A stretch of DNA of 64,000 bases from Zea mays. Taxonomy: Eukaryota; Streptophyta; Magnoliopsida; Poales; Poaceae. The stretch is taken from positions 227,683,034-227,747,033 of the forward strand of contig NC_050097.1 in assembly GCF_902167145.1 (NCBI RefSeq), read 5' to 3'. The position numbers and the translations under genes were made by a program. This document shows positions 8,723 to 20,055 of this stretch, piece by piece; the first letter of the stretch is position 1, and each line of letters opens with the position of its first letter. Below the pieces are notes generated by a model that did not search any database, was not told the origin of the DNA, and saw only the letters and a program-made list of their open reading frames with translations.

Positions 8723-9938
8723 TATCGGGTATGATAAATAGGAGTACCATACTACACCCCCAAAACGCGCTTAAAACCCTAGGGACACCATCAAAGTACA
8801 TCCCCCGAGGACAAGGAATCAAGAACTCCGCCTTGACCGAGGTCCCCCTTAGGGGTCTTCCCAAAACTCCGCCTCGCCCGAGCCCGATTTCGGACGGGGC
8901 GTGATTTCAGGCAAATCTTCGTCCCGACCGAGGCTGCCCCACCCCTGGGAAGCCATGCCCGCTTCGCCCGAGCCCATCTCGGGTGAGAGGGACAAGACTT
9001 GTGGCAAGCCTCCCAAAGGCCACTGGGGGACAGTCATATTCAATGCTCGTACCTACCCCATGCAGGGCTGTAGGTGTACAGTGGCAACAAGACCATGGTC
9101 ATGTCAAAGATTCACCAACATGATTACGCATGCGCCACTGTACACGCACGCCGTCTTCTAGCCCCTGATAGGACATGTAATACAACAGGGGAGCGGACTA
9201 GGCCTCGGTACAAACTCTGCCTCGCCCGAGCTCGACCTCGGCTATCTGCTCCCAGCGAATCCTGCGAAGGGCCACTCCTTCAAACTGTGACGCTCAATCA
9301 TCGAATCTCGGGACAGGCTCGGTCGCGACCTCGAGCGGACCTTCGCCTCGCCCGAGCCTGGTTCTGCCCTCGATATCTGTGACAGAGGACGCCCCCAGCG
9401 TCATCAGATACAGTGAAGCTGACACATTCCTTAAGAAACTTTTTCCCATACTAAGCACTGTGTCAACCACTACGGTATGGGCAACCCCTCCCCAGGGGGC
9501 TCAGGTACGCGACCAAGCCCTCGGCCTCGGCTCTCAGCAGGAAACAAACAAGCACAAGTCAACAACAAAGTACAAGCCATGCTGTCTACAGGACACGAAG
9601 ACACTCTCCACAGCAGGAAGGCAGCCCCCGTCTACAAGGTCTATGGCTTCTCAAGGGGGCAGGCGAACACTTCACAGTCTTCTCCTCCATTCGGTATTGG
9701 CACTTGCCTCAATCACACCCTAGGACTTGAGGTACTCCCTCTCTCGCTAAGTTTGTAATCCCTACTACAAGCGCTTAGGTGCGAGTAATATAAGCCTCAT
9801 CCCCCCTCTGCTGGAAGTAGAGCCTTGCGTAGCCCGAACCAGGATAAATTGCTTGTGTCAACTCGCATCACCATCTGGATCCAGGGAACGCGACATCATT
9901 TCACTAGTTGGTTAGAACCACAAGTTCAAACACCGACA
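8723..9938 (+). repeat. 3' LTR of the truncated Tat element
   Basis: About 1216 bp, beginning TATCGGG (family start TGTCGGG with a G-to-A change) and ending CACCGACA. It is rich in CTCGCCCGAG motifs typical of Tat LTRs and has a TATAAG box near 9789. No second LTR is present to date it. Confidence 0.75.
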
Positions 9939-9995
9939 TTGTTAAATTTCAGATTTCGCCTATTTACCCCTCTACCCCTCTCCAGGCGACTTTCA
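9939..9995 (+). repeat. Remnant of a Sirevirus LTR, last 57 bp
   Basis: TTAAATTTCAG, then a TTCGCC segment and CCAGGCGACTTTCA, match the final 55-60 bp of the Opie/Ji-type LTRs in this window. The Tat element probably inserted into this LTR and the rest was later lost with the 5' side. Confidence 0.7.
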
Positions 9996-10590
9996 CTTTA
10001 TATTTGGTGCACATGAAAGTTTGGTGTATATATTAAATTATCACCATCCATTTTAAATCTAATGTCTCTTGCTTTATATATTTTGTAAAGAACATCTTCC
10101 ACCACTACCATCCACCACTTCTACGCAAAGCACGTGGCATGCAAATAGAGACGAAGGAATCATGGATTTGGGGTACAATTAACAAAGGGGTCAACTCATA
10201 TTTGTCGTGTTTTCATCCATGTTATGTTATAACCGTCCACAATTGTTTGGAGCGTGTATTTTGCACATTCACATCCATTTGGGGATCTATGGGAGATCAC
10301 CAACTTTACCTTTTTCACATACCACAAACATAGTAGTCCGAACTAAAGAAGTAACCTTAGACAGAAAAATTAGGTAAAGTGTAACAAGTTAGGCAGCAAA
10401 CCAAACATACACATAATCTTCAAAAAGACAATACATAAGTTTACTATATACACAACTATTGACACGAACATATGCAGGGAACAATAATGTCGTGTTCAGG
10501 TAAAGGACAAACGTTAAATATTAGTGATGACAATGAAGACCTGATTCCTCACGTGAAGATCTTTTATGGGAGAAAGATGAGAATAATTTA
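9996..10590. other. Low-copy intergenic DNA
   Basis: AT-rich sequence with no supported ORF, RNA gene or recognisable repeat. Confidence 0.5.
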
Positions 10591-10867
10591 AGCCCCGTTT
10601 GGTTATATTAGTTCTAGGACTAAACTGATTTTAAATACATTAAATACAACGCATAAAGACAAATACTCTTTTTCTTGTTTCACGTCAGTTTTCTAGACAA
10701 AGATAATTGAAGTAAATATTGGTCTATAGTCCCTTTTAGCGTCCATGTGAGGGACTAGAGACTAAAGCCAATTAATCCCTACTTTAGTCCCTCCGTTTGG
10801 CAAAATAGAAACTAAACTGGATTAAAAACTAGGAACTAAAAATTAGTCCCTCTAACCAAACGGGGCC
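10591..10867. mobile_element. Tourist/Harbinger-like MITE, 277 bp, TSD TTA
   Basis: Terminal inverted repeats AGCCCCGTTTGGTTA (left) and, on the reverse strand, GGCCCCGTTTGGTTA (right) are flanked by TTA at 10588-10590 and 10868-10870. There is no coding capacity. A 3-bp TTA duplication fits the PIF/Harbinger class. Confidence 0.82.
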
Positions 10868-11134
10868 TTAGTCTCCGCCCAGTCGGATGTGGATACAAAA
10901 TCATCTCTCGTCTCGTCCCTCACATACCAGTCCAACAAACTTCTCCGGATCTAAATTAGTTCATTAGCATGTTAAAATTCTAATAAAAATTCAACACGTA
11001 ACCTATTATAAATAGCAAGTTAAACTTTAAAGTGGATGCCTCTTTTAATTTTATTAATTTTAAATATTGTTTGTTAAATTTATATTAATTTGATATACTA
11101 AACTTGCATTTACCTTAAATTTTGTATTTTCTAA

Positions 11135-11243
11135 GAGCTAGTTTGGAAAATTAAATCATCTCTGGGATTCCCGAGAATTGGGGAGAAAATTAGCTTAATT
11201 TTCCCTCTAATCCCTGAAGAGATTTAACTTTCCAAACTAGCTC
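11135..11243. mobile_element. Small TIR element (MITE-like), 109 bp, TSD TAA
   Basis: GAGCTAGTTTGGAAA at the left end is mirrored by TTTCCAAACTAGCTC at the right end, giving 15-bp perfect inverted repeats. TAA flanks both sides (11132-11134 and 11244-11246). The interior is itself partly palindromic (AATTTTCCC / GGGAGAAAATT-type). Confidence 0.75.
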
Positions 11244-11246
11244 TAA

Positions 11247-13129
11247 CATGGATGAATTTCCTATGGGGATAAATTTCTCAGCGGGGACGAAGATAGAAAA
11301 AAAAAAGCTCCTCCTAAGCGTGCAGCCGTGCACAAAAACAGATGAAAAAATTTTCTCCCCACATAGAACCAGGATGGGGAGCCATTCTCTGATAGAAAAT
11401 TCTCCATTGATTGATATCAATTGATAATCCAACAGATCAAAAACAAAAAAAACAAAGCAAGAAAAGCACCAATCTCAAAAACTTCAGCATCATACTTCAC
11501 ATTTTCCACCTTCACGTGCAATAGCATTCTATTAAAACCTTAACAACATTTCATGATACTATGATAGACTATCTCAAATAAAATTACTCATCTCACCTCC
11601 TATGTCAAGCTTCAATCTATAAAGTTATGGTCAGCAAGTCGTGCAAAACATTGTAAGCTGCTGGAGATAGCCTAAACAGTATAGTATGCAGTGCAAAACT
11701 GTGTTTTGCACGGCCATATGCATATTGCTATAGGCTAAGAGCACTAAATCAATCAATTAGCAAGAAAGGGCAAAAATACAACATGTACAAAGAACGGCGA
11801 TAGGCTACACTGAACTTAGGTATTATGCAATACAGCTGGTGTCTGCTAACTCTAATGTTGACATATTTGTAAAACGCCCCTTGTATCTTACACCAAATTG
11901 TATATTTCATCTGACTAATGTTTTTTCCGCAGACGGGACTCAGTTCCCATTAACACTAATGGGAGTTAAAGCACCACTACAAGTAATATTAGTGATTCTG
12001 TCAATGTCCAATATAATGCATGTCAAATTCTAAGTTAACCCTTAAATGCCATACGTATCAGTCTGACAAGTATGGTTGTCCATTAATAAATAATATAATG
12101 TGAGTATTTTTACTCAATAAATTAACAACATGTGGGGTTGTTCAAACACAACAGCGCAATCGCAGAAATATGTGTAGCTACTATTCAAAATAACAAATCT
12201 GAAAGGTGCCTCAAGGTCTTTGGGAAACTGTTATACAATAACTACAATGACATTCAATTGGTCGATCCAAGATATATATGAAATGAAATACAACAATGTA
12301 AAACTAACCTTTTGTTTTCCCTACAATCAGTAAAAACATCCACAATAGCTAGCTGAACAAAATCACCGCAGATGTCCTTTTGTATTTACTGATTGATTTA
12401 TTTATGCTTCTAGGTATAGTGAAGTCATTTATCAGCTAATGATGCACCTCTAAAAAGAATGATTGTATAACCAGACAATTCTGTTACACGCCTTATTTTT
12501 GATAAGTGGATGAGAAGGCCAATTTCAAACAAGAAATCCACATATCTACTCCTATATCAAATTTGTCATGGTGCTAGTGAAAATAGTCTAGTCTAGTCAA
12601 GAAGCAGGCCATCACATTTAAACACAGATAAATATAAATTATAGTGTTAGTTTACCCAAACTGCATGACAAGGTGACTTGGTTAGTTTCAGAAATAGATG
12701 TATCTGAACAGTGAAAAACAAGGATTAATAAACAGCAGATTAACATAAACTAAGGTATTATACAAGTTACAGCTTGCAAAAAAAGTACTATCCTGCATGC
12801 TTGGAACATTAAAATGGAAACATCAAAACAGTACTTTTCCAATAATAATTTACTTAACTTACAACATATTATGCAAACCAAGGAGAACTCAGTTATTGAT
12901 GTCATCAACATATCATGAAAACAGTGTAATGATCAAAAAAAGAATTTGTAAAAAACACTGTAGGACCCAATACCCTTGTTGGTAAACCGATCTAAGATCT
13001 ATATGTTAGCAAAAGATATCTTACATTCAGATTTCAGACATTCTGAAGCTGCATCCCCACATTCTTCCAATGACACCACTATGTCCAAGGCATACAATAG
13101 ACAATGGATAAGGTGGTCTATGCTACTTA
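11247..13129. other. Low-copy intergenic DNA downstream of OSTC
   Basis: AT-rich sequence with only short spurious ORFs. I see no transposon termini, tRNA or conserved protein fragment here. Confidence 0.5.
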
Positions 13130-13326
13130 GGCTTGTTTGGATACGAGGGCTAATTGTTAGCTAGCTAAAATTAGCCCTAGTACATCCAAACATGAGGGCA
13201 AATAGATGGTCTAATTTTTTAGCTAATTCTTCAATTAGTTGTTAGACAACTAGCTAGCCAGCCTTCAGCTAATTTGGACTAATTTTTAGCCCCAACTGTA
13301 ACTAGCTTATGTATCCAAACAGGTGC
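13130..13326. mobile_element. MITE, 197 bp, TSD TTA
   Basis: Ends GGCTTGTTTGGATAC and, on the reverse strand, GCACCTGTTTGGATAC, flanked by TTA (13127-13129 and 13327-13329). The interior is filled with GCTAATT / AATTAGC motifs. It lies about 300 bp downstream of the OSTC stop codon. Confidence 0.78.
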
Positions 13327-13620
13327 TTAGTAGAAAATAACAAATTATACTGATTCAATCAACTACAACAGGTTAACATAAATAGTGGGATTCCATGCAA
13401 TCCCTGAAACTCAATACCAAGTAAAGCCTTGTTTGGTATCATTGCAAAATGATAATCCTCACCCAGTAGTTCCGAGTTGATACCATACAAATTGTGTGAT
13501 GGAACATTAATTGACAAAATTGAAAGAGCACAGTCCACACTGCACAGCACGCAGGTCTATTTAGATGCAGCGAGATCTCGCGACGGATCTGGTCTAGTTA
13601 ACAGGCAAGATTTATCAACC

Positions 13621-14154
13621 TCACCAGAGGTAGCCGGGGATCTTGATGCGGAGGAAGAGCATGGCCATGGCGTAGGCGATGACAACGGCGACTGCGCCGG
13701 CGCTTCCAAACGAGACGCGGAGGCTCCGGGGCCTCGTGCGGTCGACGGCGAGGTCGAGGAGGATGATGCCAATGCCGCCAAGGAGGAACATGAACCCGGA
13801 GGAGAGTCCCTCGATGATGTACTGGCCGTTGACGCGCCCTGGAAGGAAGACGACGGGGCGGACGGCGCCAGTGCCGGGGTCCTGGGCGCTGCCGATGCCA
13901 GGGGGCTCAACGATGACGTCGTACACGAGTCCGGAGACGACCGCAAAGTAGGTGAGCAGGATGAGGGAGAAGACGGTCATGGGAGAGGGAAGCGCCAGGT
14001 TCGACGGCAGCCTCAGGCGGGTGCGCGGCGGCAGGAGGAAGGAGAAGGGTAGCACGCGGAGCACATGGAAGAGTGGATCGATGGAGTCGAAGTGGGCCTG
14101 CGTGGCCGCCGCCGCGGCGCCGCTGCCGGCGGCGTGATCCGATCTAGGGGGCAT
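13621..14154 (-). CDS. OSTC: Oligosaccharyltransferase complex subunit OSTC (DC2-like)
   Basis: Intact 177-residue, single-exon ORF on the minus strand, close to the family's usual length (about 150-180). OSTC/DC2 is a small ER-membrane subunit of the oligosaccharyltransferase complex; in animals it links the STT3A form to the translocon for co-translational N-glycosylation. Conserved features are the DPLFHVLRVLPFSFL N-terminal amphipathic stretch (about 26-40), three predicted membrane spans (about 59-79, 113-134 and 149-168), and the highly conserved VYDVIVEPPGIGS and PVVFLPGRVNGQYIIEGLSSG segments. The C-terminus RIKIPGYLW matches plant homologues except that the last residue is usually Arg. 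The start at 14154 is the first Met and precedes an Ala-rich, variable N-terminus typical of grass orthologues. GC content is high compared with the AT-rich surroundings. It is the only host protein gene seen. The absence of introns is not suspicious for this family. Confidence 0.93.
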   Translation of the reverse strand: MPPRSDHAAGSGAAAAATQAHFDSIDPLFHVLRVLPFSFLLPPRTRLRLPSNLALPSPMTVFSLILLTYFAVVSGLVYDVIVEPPGIGSAQDPGTGAVRPVVFLPGRVNGQYIIEGLSSGFMFLLGGIGIILLDLAVDRTRPRSLRVSFGSAGAVAVVIAYAMAMLFLRIKIPGYLW

Positions 14155-15380
14155 CGCCGCGTTGAGTGAGGAGAGAAAAATACAGAGCGACGCCTGGGGT
14201 TTGGGCTTTTTGAGAAATGGGGGATGGGTAGAGTACTTCTGCTAGGCATTTTTCCGAATGTTTTCCAGGTCTGCAGACTGCAGTGCTGCTGTATATGTTT
14301 TACTACTGTATTTATTTTCTTCTCAACAAACGGATAGCTTAGTGTTGTGCCAATAATTCAAATAGTTTATATATGACAAAATAAATGTACATGCTGCATG
14401 GATCAAACTACATATAGGCCATGTCGGAGTTTATTTTGAACACCATAAGTACACATCATGTTCATAACTTCATACGATTAAAACTTGCCAAAAGATTTAA
14501 TTAGAAAAATACAATGGTCAACACTTCTGGTATGAAAGTAACTACTTATTTTCTACTGTATTTTCAATCTAATCTCATCAAACATAAATAAAAAATGAAG
14601 ACAAGATTGCCTGGAAGGAATTTAGAAGTGCAAATAAGCTAAATATAATGAAGTGCAGGAATAGCGAAATCTATGTAATAGACCAATACAAACCACTGTT
14701 CTAAGAGTTATCAACTCTGGTTGAATTCAATAGAATACAGACTGCATTAGCAGATAGCTTCATTGAGAAAACAGAAAGCATAGAAGGAAACCAGAAGGTT
14801 GGGAAACAAAAAAGCTAAAATTCAATTTAGTGGCTGCATAGTGGTTCTTGAAGTACTCTTTCTCTGAGAAGTGAAGTTTTTCTTGTATGTCATGAGGAAG
14901 AACGGAGCCAATTTTCCATCTAAAACTCTGGATAATTTTTTTTCGATTGTACCTGTTTGGATGTAATTTTTCAGGTTAGTCCACGCAAATTCAATTTTAA
15001 GCATGTGCTATCAGCATAAAGCAGAGAAACAAAATGGTTGCTCGTCATTGGAGTTTTAGTTTTGTGCATGTAAGTTATAAGGCATTTTTTATACGGAGCA
15101 CGGAAATATGGTGGATAGATGCACCATAGTGATCCTCATTTCTAGTTGTCTTGATATATAAGTTTTGTTCCACCATTTTCCCGTCCTAAGCCAGCCCTAG
15201 TCAGTAAACTGTCCACTGGATATGCCTATCAATCATGGTAATTTTGGATCAAGATGGTCAACAACCCATCATTCTCGTAGGATTAAAGCTAGTTGATGAA
15301 TGATTGAAATTGCGAGTTGTGGTCATTGCACTCTCTAATAACGTGATGAAGCACGTCACTCTGCACATCTCAGAGATTGC
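14155..15380. other. Upstream region of OSTC and low-copy intergenic DNA
   Basis: The first 100 bp is the likely 5' UTR and promoter side of OSTC (minus strand). I could not fix a TATA box or start site with confidence. The rest is AT-rich with no supported gene or element. Confidence 0.5.
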
Positions 15381-16641
15381 ATGTTAGTGTTGGCGTCGAT
15401 CCGGTCGTCAATCACTGCGATGAGAACCTGCGGTGGTGCTCTCTGCAGAGGCGTGAACGGTCCGTGGCTACGGGTCGGACGGTCCACGACCTGGTGCAGG
15501 GTGGTGTTCCTGACTGATGAGCCGAACGGTCCGCGTGTGCACAGGGGCGGCGGAATTCGCCGGTAGCGCCTGGATCTCGCTCCCAGGAGGGACTAGAGAG
15601 GGCAACGGATATAAACCCGCTGGGTTTTGTCGTCTCAAACCCATACCCGTGAAAAATATCTATGCCCATTAAAAAACTCGTACCCATGACGGGTTTGAGA
15701 TTTTGCCTAAACCTGTACCCATCGGGTTAGCGGGTACCCATAGGTTACCCGCGGGTTTCATCTCCAATATACTTGTTCTTCTCATAATCAATAAGTATCG
15801 TAATGATTAATGATATCATGATCCAAAATCTATGTAATGAACAACGAGTTTATGATTTGGTATAAAAATTATTAGTAGAGAGAATGAAATACAAATAATA
15901 AGTTGTATCATTAAGTGACCTTGCACTAAGTTATCCATCCACCACATATATAACGCTAGTAAAATCTATAATAGCAAGTAAGAAACACTCTTACCGACTA
16001 CTGATACATTCACCAATTGATAAAAATTATGAAGTAAATAAGGAATAACAAGTTTGTTGTTCGTTTATAAAATAAAATGACAATATGCACTAGGTTTGGT
16101 CGGGTTTAAAAAACCCACGGGTTCACGGGTTTGGGTACTATAGGAACAAACCCGTGTCCATAAACCCGTCGGGTATAGATTTATGCCCGTTAACAAACCC
16201 ATGTGTATGAAACTTGACCCAAACTCGTACCCTAATGGGGTAAAAACCCATCGGGTTTCGGGTACCCATTGCCATCTCTAGGAGGGACCCCGTCAGGGAG
16301 GAGAGATCCTAGAATTTGTCTTAGGATCGACAGGCCACCCAAGACACCTTTAGTCAATGTAGAGCAGAAGAGAGGTGAAGATTTGAGGGTGAGAAAGGCT
16401 AAACTAGGGCTAAACTAGAACTACTCCTAATGCATAAGGTAAAAATGAGATGTATATTGATTATTTGATCGATTGTTGGTCCTCCAATCGACCATAGTCC
16501 TCCATATATATAGAGGGGGAGGTACTTAACTCTAATCAAAAGGAAGAGAGAGGAAGTCTAGAGAGAGAGACAAGAGGTAACACCTGAATTTGGTAGGCAT
16601 TTGGAGAAGAAATTTTATACCCCCAAATTCAGGGTGTTACA
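15381..16641 (-). repeat. LTR-like gypsy fragment on the minus strand, split by a hAT element
   Basis: Read on the minus strand from 16641, the sequence starts TGTAACACCCTGAATTTGG. This LTR start is common in grass gypsy elements, and it begins exactly where the Tat pol of the neighbouring element breaks off. The first 67 bp form an imperfect hairpin (arms 16575-16591 and 16623-16640). The flank of the hAT insertion (15400-15593) has GGACGGTCC / GGTCCGCG motifs also typical of retroelement LTRs. The left limit is not defined and family assignment is not possible. Confidence 0.45.
15594..16280. mobile_element. Non-autonomous hAT-like element, 687 bp, TSD GGAGGGAC
   Basis: Ends TAGAGAGGGCAACGG and, on the reverse strand, TAGAGATGGCAATGG, flanked by a perfect 8-bp duplication GGAGGGAC (15586-15593 and 16281-16288). 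Subterminal regions are dense in GGGTACCC, CCCGTCGGGT and AAACCCG motifs in both orientations, and the interior is AT-rich. No transposase ORF is present. Confidence 0.88.
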
Positions 16642-16982
16642 AGCAGACTGCGGTGGAGTCGACTACTTGATCTATTCTGGGAGCCTAAAGGGGCCCTTAG
16701 GGCAGTGTTTGTTGAGTTCAGTATAGTTGACGCACATGCGACAATCAACTTTATTCTTTTTAGTACAAGAACAAGGTTCGCAAGCCACTCGGGATGCGTT
16801 ATTTCTCTAATAAAACATGCAGCTACTAAATGAGTTAACATGGATCGTATGTCTTCTCTTTTGTCGGGTGTAAAGCGGCACAACTTCTGCTGGAATGGCT
16901 TTGCTTGAGGATACACCTTCAGTTTATGCTCGGTCGGCTCTTTGGGGACACTAGGCATGTCTGTGGGTTGCCATGGAAACAC
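16642..16982 (-). pseudogene. Start of Tat reverse transcriptase, truncated
   Basis: The minus strand encodes the region just upstream of and into RT: QPTDMPSVPKEPTEHKL, FTPDKREDIRSMLTHLVAA and HPEWLANLVLVL. After a frameshift comes the YTELNKHCPKGPFRLP stretch. The coding similarity ends at 16642 before the catalytic YVDD motif, so the protein is inactive. Confidence 0.75.
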
Positions 16983-17599
16983 ATCCCAGTTGTCCTACAA
17001 AAAACAAATGAGCATGTCTTCCTATTTGGCGGTGAGGCTGGAGTTGATGATCATCGTCTTGTGTTCATCCAAGAAGCCAAGATTGGCTTTCTTGGTTTCT
17101 TCAACCGACCACATGGTAGTGGACGAGATTGCTTTTTCACCGAGATCGTGAGGTCTACCCATGGTGATATTTTGACGTTCGTCATCAGGTGTTGTGGTAC
17201 CACCGAGGGACCGATGATGAGAGCCATCTGGATGGCCCCTGGTAGCACTCTGCCACTCCTTGGAAATCGGTCCAAACGGTGATGTTGCCCTGAGATCCGG
17301 GCATCTTGAGTATCATGTAGGGGTAGTGGGGGATGACCATGAACTTGGCTAGTCCTGCCTCTCAATGATGGCATTATATCCACACTCGAACCGAGCCACC
17401 TCGAAACGCAAGAACTCGGTTCGGTAGTTGTCGGGGGGCGCCGAAGGTTACCAGCATGAAGAGGTGCCCCAACGAGTACTCTCCTTCAGTCGGGACGATG
17501 CCGAAGAACAGGGTGTCTAACTTAATGAAGTCAGTAGTCGGGATCTCGAGGGCCTAGAGTGTCCTTAGGAAGGTGACATTGATGTTGCTACCACCAGGA

Positions 17600-19161
17600 C
17601 TTTCTTGACTCAACTCTCCTGAATCACGGGGTCAACAAGTAGAGGATACTTGCTAGGGTGATCGAAGTTGAGCCACTGATCGACTCGGCTGAAAGTGATC
17701 GAGTGCTTCGACCATCGGTATGGCGTGGGAGCACTATGTGTAGCCACTAGAACCTGACGATCTGTTAGCTTTTGTTGCCTCTTGTGTTCCTGGGAGACAT
17801 GGCCTCCGAAGATGGCATTGACTTCTTTGACAATGTGAGGCAAAGCATGGCCACCACCCCTTGGTGCTGAGGTGGCTGCTTTAGGGGGCTTGTTCCTCTC
17901 GTGGCGGTGGCGGTGAGAGTGGTTGAAATGGTTGGTCGTTGTTGATCGAGTTCTTAAAGTCCCTATAGTTACATAGGGTGTGGCACATCTCCTTGTGGTA
18001 TGGACACTAGACATCGAGGATTTAGTCCAGTGTCCGTACGATGTTGCCTCGCGGTGCGCCGGGGGCTCGGAATGTTGGTGGTCCCATGGCATGTACTTCA
18101 TCTCTTGACATCTTGTCCCAACACTTCTCTGGCTGCTGATTCCCCTCCATCTTTGGCGCTTGGGGTGCATGCTTTGGCTGATTGATGAGGTCCCACGCCC
18201 ATTCGTCGGTGGTGATGTAGATGTCCGCTTCTCAGAAGAGTTGTTCCGAGGTGGTCGGTGCCTTCTAGAGGATGGCCCCGGACAAAGGCCGAGTCATTAG
18301 ATCCACCAATAGAAGCCTTCGATCACGGTTGCCTCTGCAACGTCGGGGATGTGGTTCCTCATGGTCTAGAAATGCTTTATGAACGAGCAGAGGGACTCAT
18401 CATTCTGGTGTTTGATGGATTTGAGGTCCCAGGGCCGCACTAGTTTATCAGAAAGGAATTGAAAATTCTCAACAAACTAGTGGTAGAAGTCGGTCCAGCC
18501 GTTGATGCAGTGGCACGGGAGATGTTGGAGCCATTAGAGTGCGTCTTGTTCTAGTACGATCGGCAGGTACACTTTCATGACATCCTTTGTTGCCATGGCT
18601 GCCTAGGTGGCTATGGTGTAGACGGCTAACCAACCATCTGGGTCTTGTTTGGGCTCGTACTTGTCGATGTTTGAGACCTTGAAGTTGAGCGGCCACTGGA
18701 TTGCATGGAGCCGGGGGAGAGGGCTGAAACTTCATGTGTCCTCTAGGCCTCGTGACGGTCCTCCCGAGTGTGGTCGCGATGGCGGTCCCTTGGCAGTGAC
18801 TGATGCCATGAGTCTCGCGGCCTTTCTCGAGCCGATCAGCCTAGCGTGGGGCTGTTGTCGAGGCCGCTGTGGATTCCATTCTTGTAGAGCGGTTATGCGT
18901 GCGGTGCGCTATGGTTCCGATCGTACTCCCCCGCCTCCTTATCTCACTTTCATGCTGACGATTGAGTGAAGCATTGATGTTGTTGTGCATGTCTCGCCGA
19001 CTATTTATGACATACCACATATCAAGCTCTGGATGAGCGGTTGGAAGGAGATGGTTCGCTGCTTGAGTGAGGATTTGTTGATAACCCTCTACGTTAGGTG
19101 TGCGAGGTAGGTTGTTGGCGATTTGGGCCAGAACTCCGTCGACTTCACTTGGTGTGTGCAT
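17600..19161 (-). pseudogene. gag-protease of the minus-strand Tat element, degenerate
   Basis: The best N-terminal part is 19161-18841 (MHTPSEVDGVLAQIANNLPR, then NHLLPTAHPELD and INSRRDMHNNINAS), which matches the start of Tat gag proteins. Further along (18170-17610) is the segment upstream of protease, with ALPHIVKEVNAIFGGHVS and ITFSRVDQWLNFDHPSKYPLLV-type residues preceding the active site. Several frameshifts and stops separate the parts, and the gag core between 18840 and 18200 is recognisable only in pieces. Confidence 0.65.
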
Positions 19162-20035
19162 GGACTAGCAAAGTCGGGTAGCAGGTTTCGGGGAAGAAAC
19201 AGGTTGTTGCGTCGGTTCCTGTCGTCGTGTTCTACCTGTTTCCGCTCACAATCCTGGGCAAGGCGGTGATCTCAGCGTCGGGAGTTCCTTTGTTCGCTGA
19301 GTGCTCTATATTTGGGAGTTCCCCCGCTTTAGACGCTTCGTCCTGGGAAACAGGCTAGGCGGGGTCCCGTTCTTCGGTCGCATGGTGATGCCAAATCTTT
19401 CGGCGTTTGTTCCGATGTTGGCATGCCTCATGCTGCAAGGGCTCCTCCCCGGCATGGTGAGCTCGTCATCGGAGACGTGGGCGTATTGTATTCTACCTTG
19501 GATAAAGAGGACATCTAGGAAATAAGAGTGTGGAGCACCGCCAATATCCCTGTTGCTGCCTATACAGGCGGGGCAACCGGGATGGTCTTCGGTTTACCTC
19601 ACGCGGCTGGGGTCGCACCGGGACCTTCTGCTCTTTTCTTCTGAGTGATCTGGGTCCACACTTGAGTGGGTGATGTAGATAGCAGAGTCCACCACGCCAA
19701 GGTGGCTACTTTAGTCGGTCAAGTCATTGGCGTTGGTATAGCCCTAGCCATGGCTGACGTGGTCGCAAACCTCCATGGGGCGGGGACTAGTCAAGGTCCT
19801 CGAGTCTTGGTGTTCACCAAAGTGGTCTATGCTGAGGTTAGGCAAGGCGAGCCTGCGTCCACAATCGGAGCCACCAGAGAGGATTCCTTCCTGGCTAGGT
19901 CTGCGATGCAGTGCAAAATCCTCTCCCGGTCTATGATGTAGGAAAGGGATCCAAAGTGGAAAACCTCCCCGGCGTTGAAGATGGTCGTGGTGTTGAAGAC
20001 GATTGCCATGGAGTCATCGTGAATCAACATTGCAC

Positions 20036-20053
20036 CCCCTACCTAGCGTGCCA
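20036..20053 (-). other. Primer-binding site of the minus-strand Tat element
   Basis: On the minus strand the sequence TTGGCACGCTAGGTAGGGG starts 1-2 bases after the LTR end (TGGACA). It closely resembles the site of the Huck-like element at 29039-29056 (TTGGCGCGCCAGGTAGGGG), placing both in the same lineage. Confidence 0.75.
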
Positions 20054-20055
20054 AT

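Larger units (their letters stand above)
5581..9938 (+). mobile_element. Tat-lineage gypsy element (Cinful/Zeon/Huck-like), 5'-truncated
   Basis: Only the 3' part remains: a minus-strand ORF region (5599-6862), a non-coding tail (6863-8722) and a 3' LTR (8723-9938). The tail from 7863 to 8722 has the same order of landmarks as the 3' region of the Huck-like element (GGTTCGAAGG repeats, then the segment ending CCGAGATACCCTA, then GGCTCGGGGGCTAC before the LTR). It belongs to the same lineage, with the LTR on its right. The left end is a breakpoint inside a 5S gene, so no target duplication can be checked. A hAT element is nested at 7332-7862. Confidence 0.8.
16642..20055 (-). mobile_element. 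Internal region of a minus-strand Tat-lineage gypsy element, pol truncated
   Basis: Reading leftward from the primer-binding site at 20053-20036, there is a leader (20035 to about 19165), a degraded gag (about 19161 to 17600), a protease region, and the beginning of RT. RT then stops abruptly at 16642, inside the segment after the TELNKHCP-type motif. Frames shift repeatedly, so no intact protein remains. The associated 5' LTR continues to the right and is split by the CACTA and Huck insertions. Confidence 0.78.

Noticed and set aside
13424..13497. Possible further MITE with CTTGTTTGGTATC near one end and a GATACCATACAA segment
   Set aside because: The inverted repeats match poorly and I could not find a matching target duplication.
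13477..14052. 191-codon plus-strand acidic ORF opposite OSTC
   Set aside because: It is a shadow of the OSTC gene in GC-rich DNA. The minus-strand protein matches the OSTC family over its whole length.
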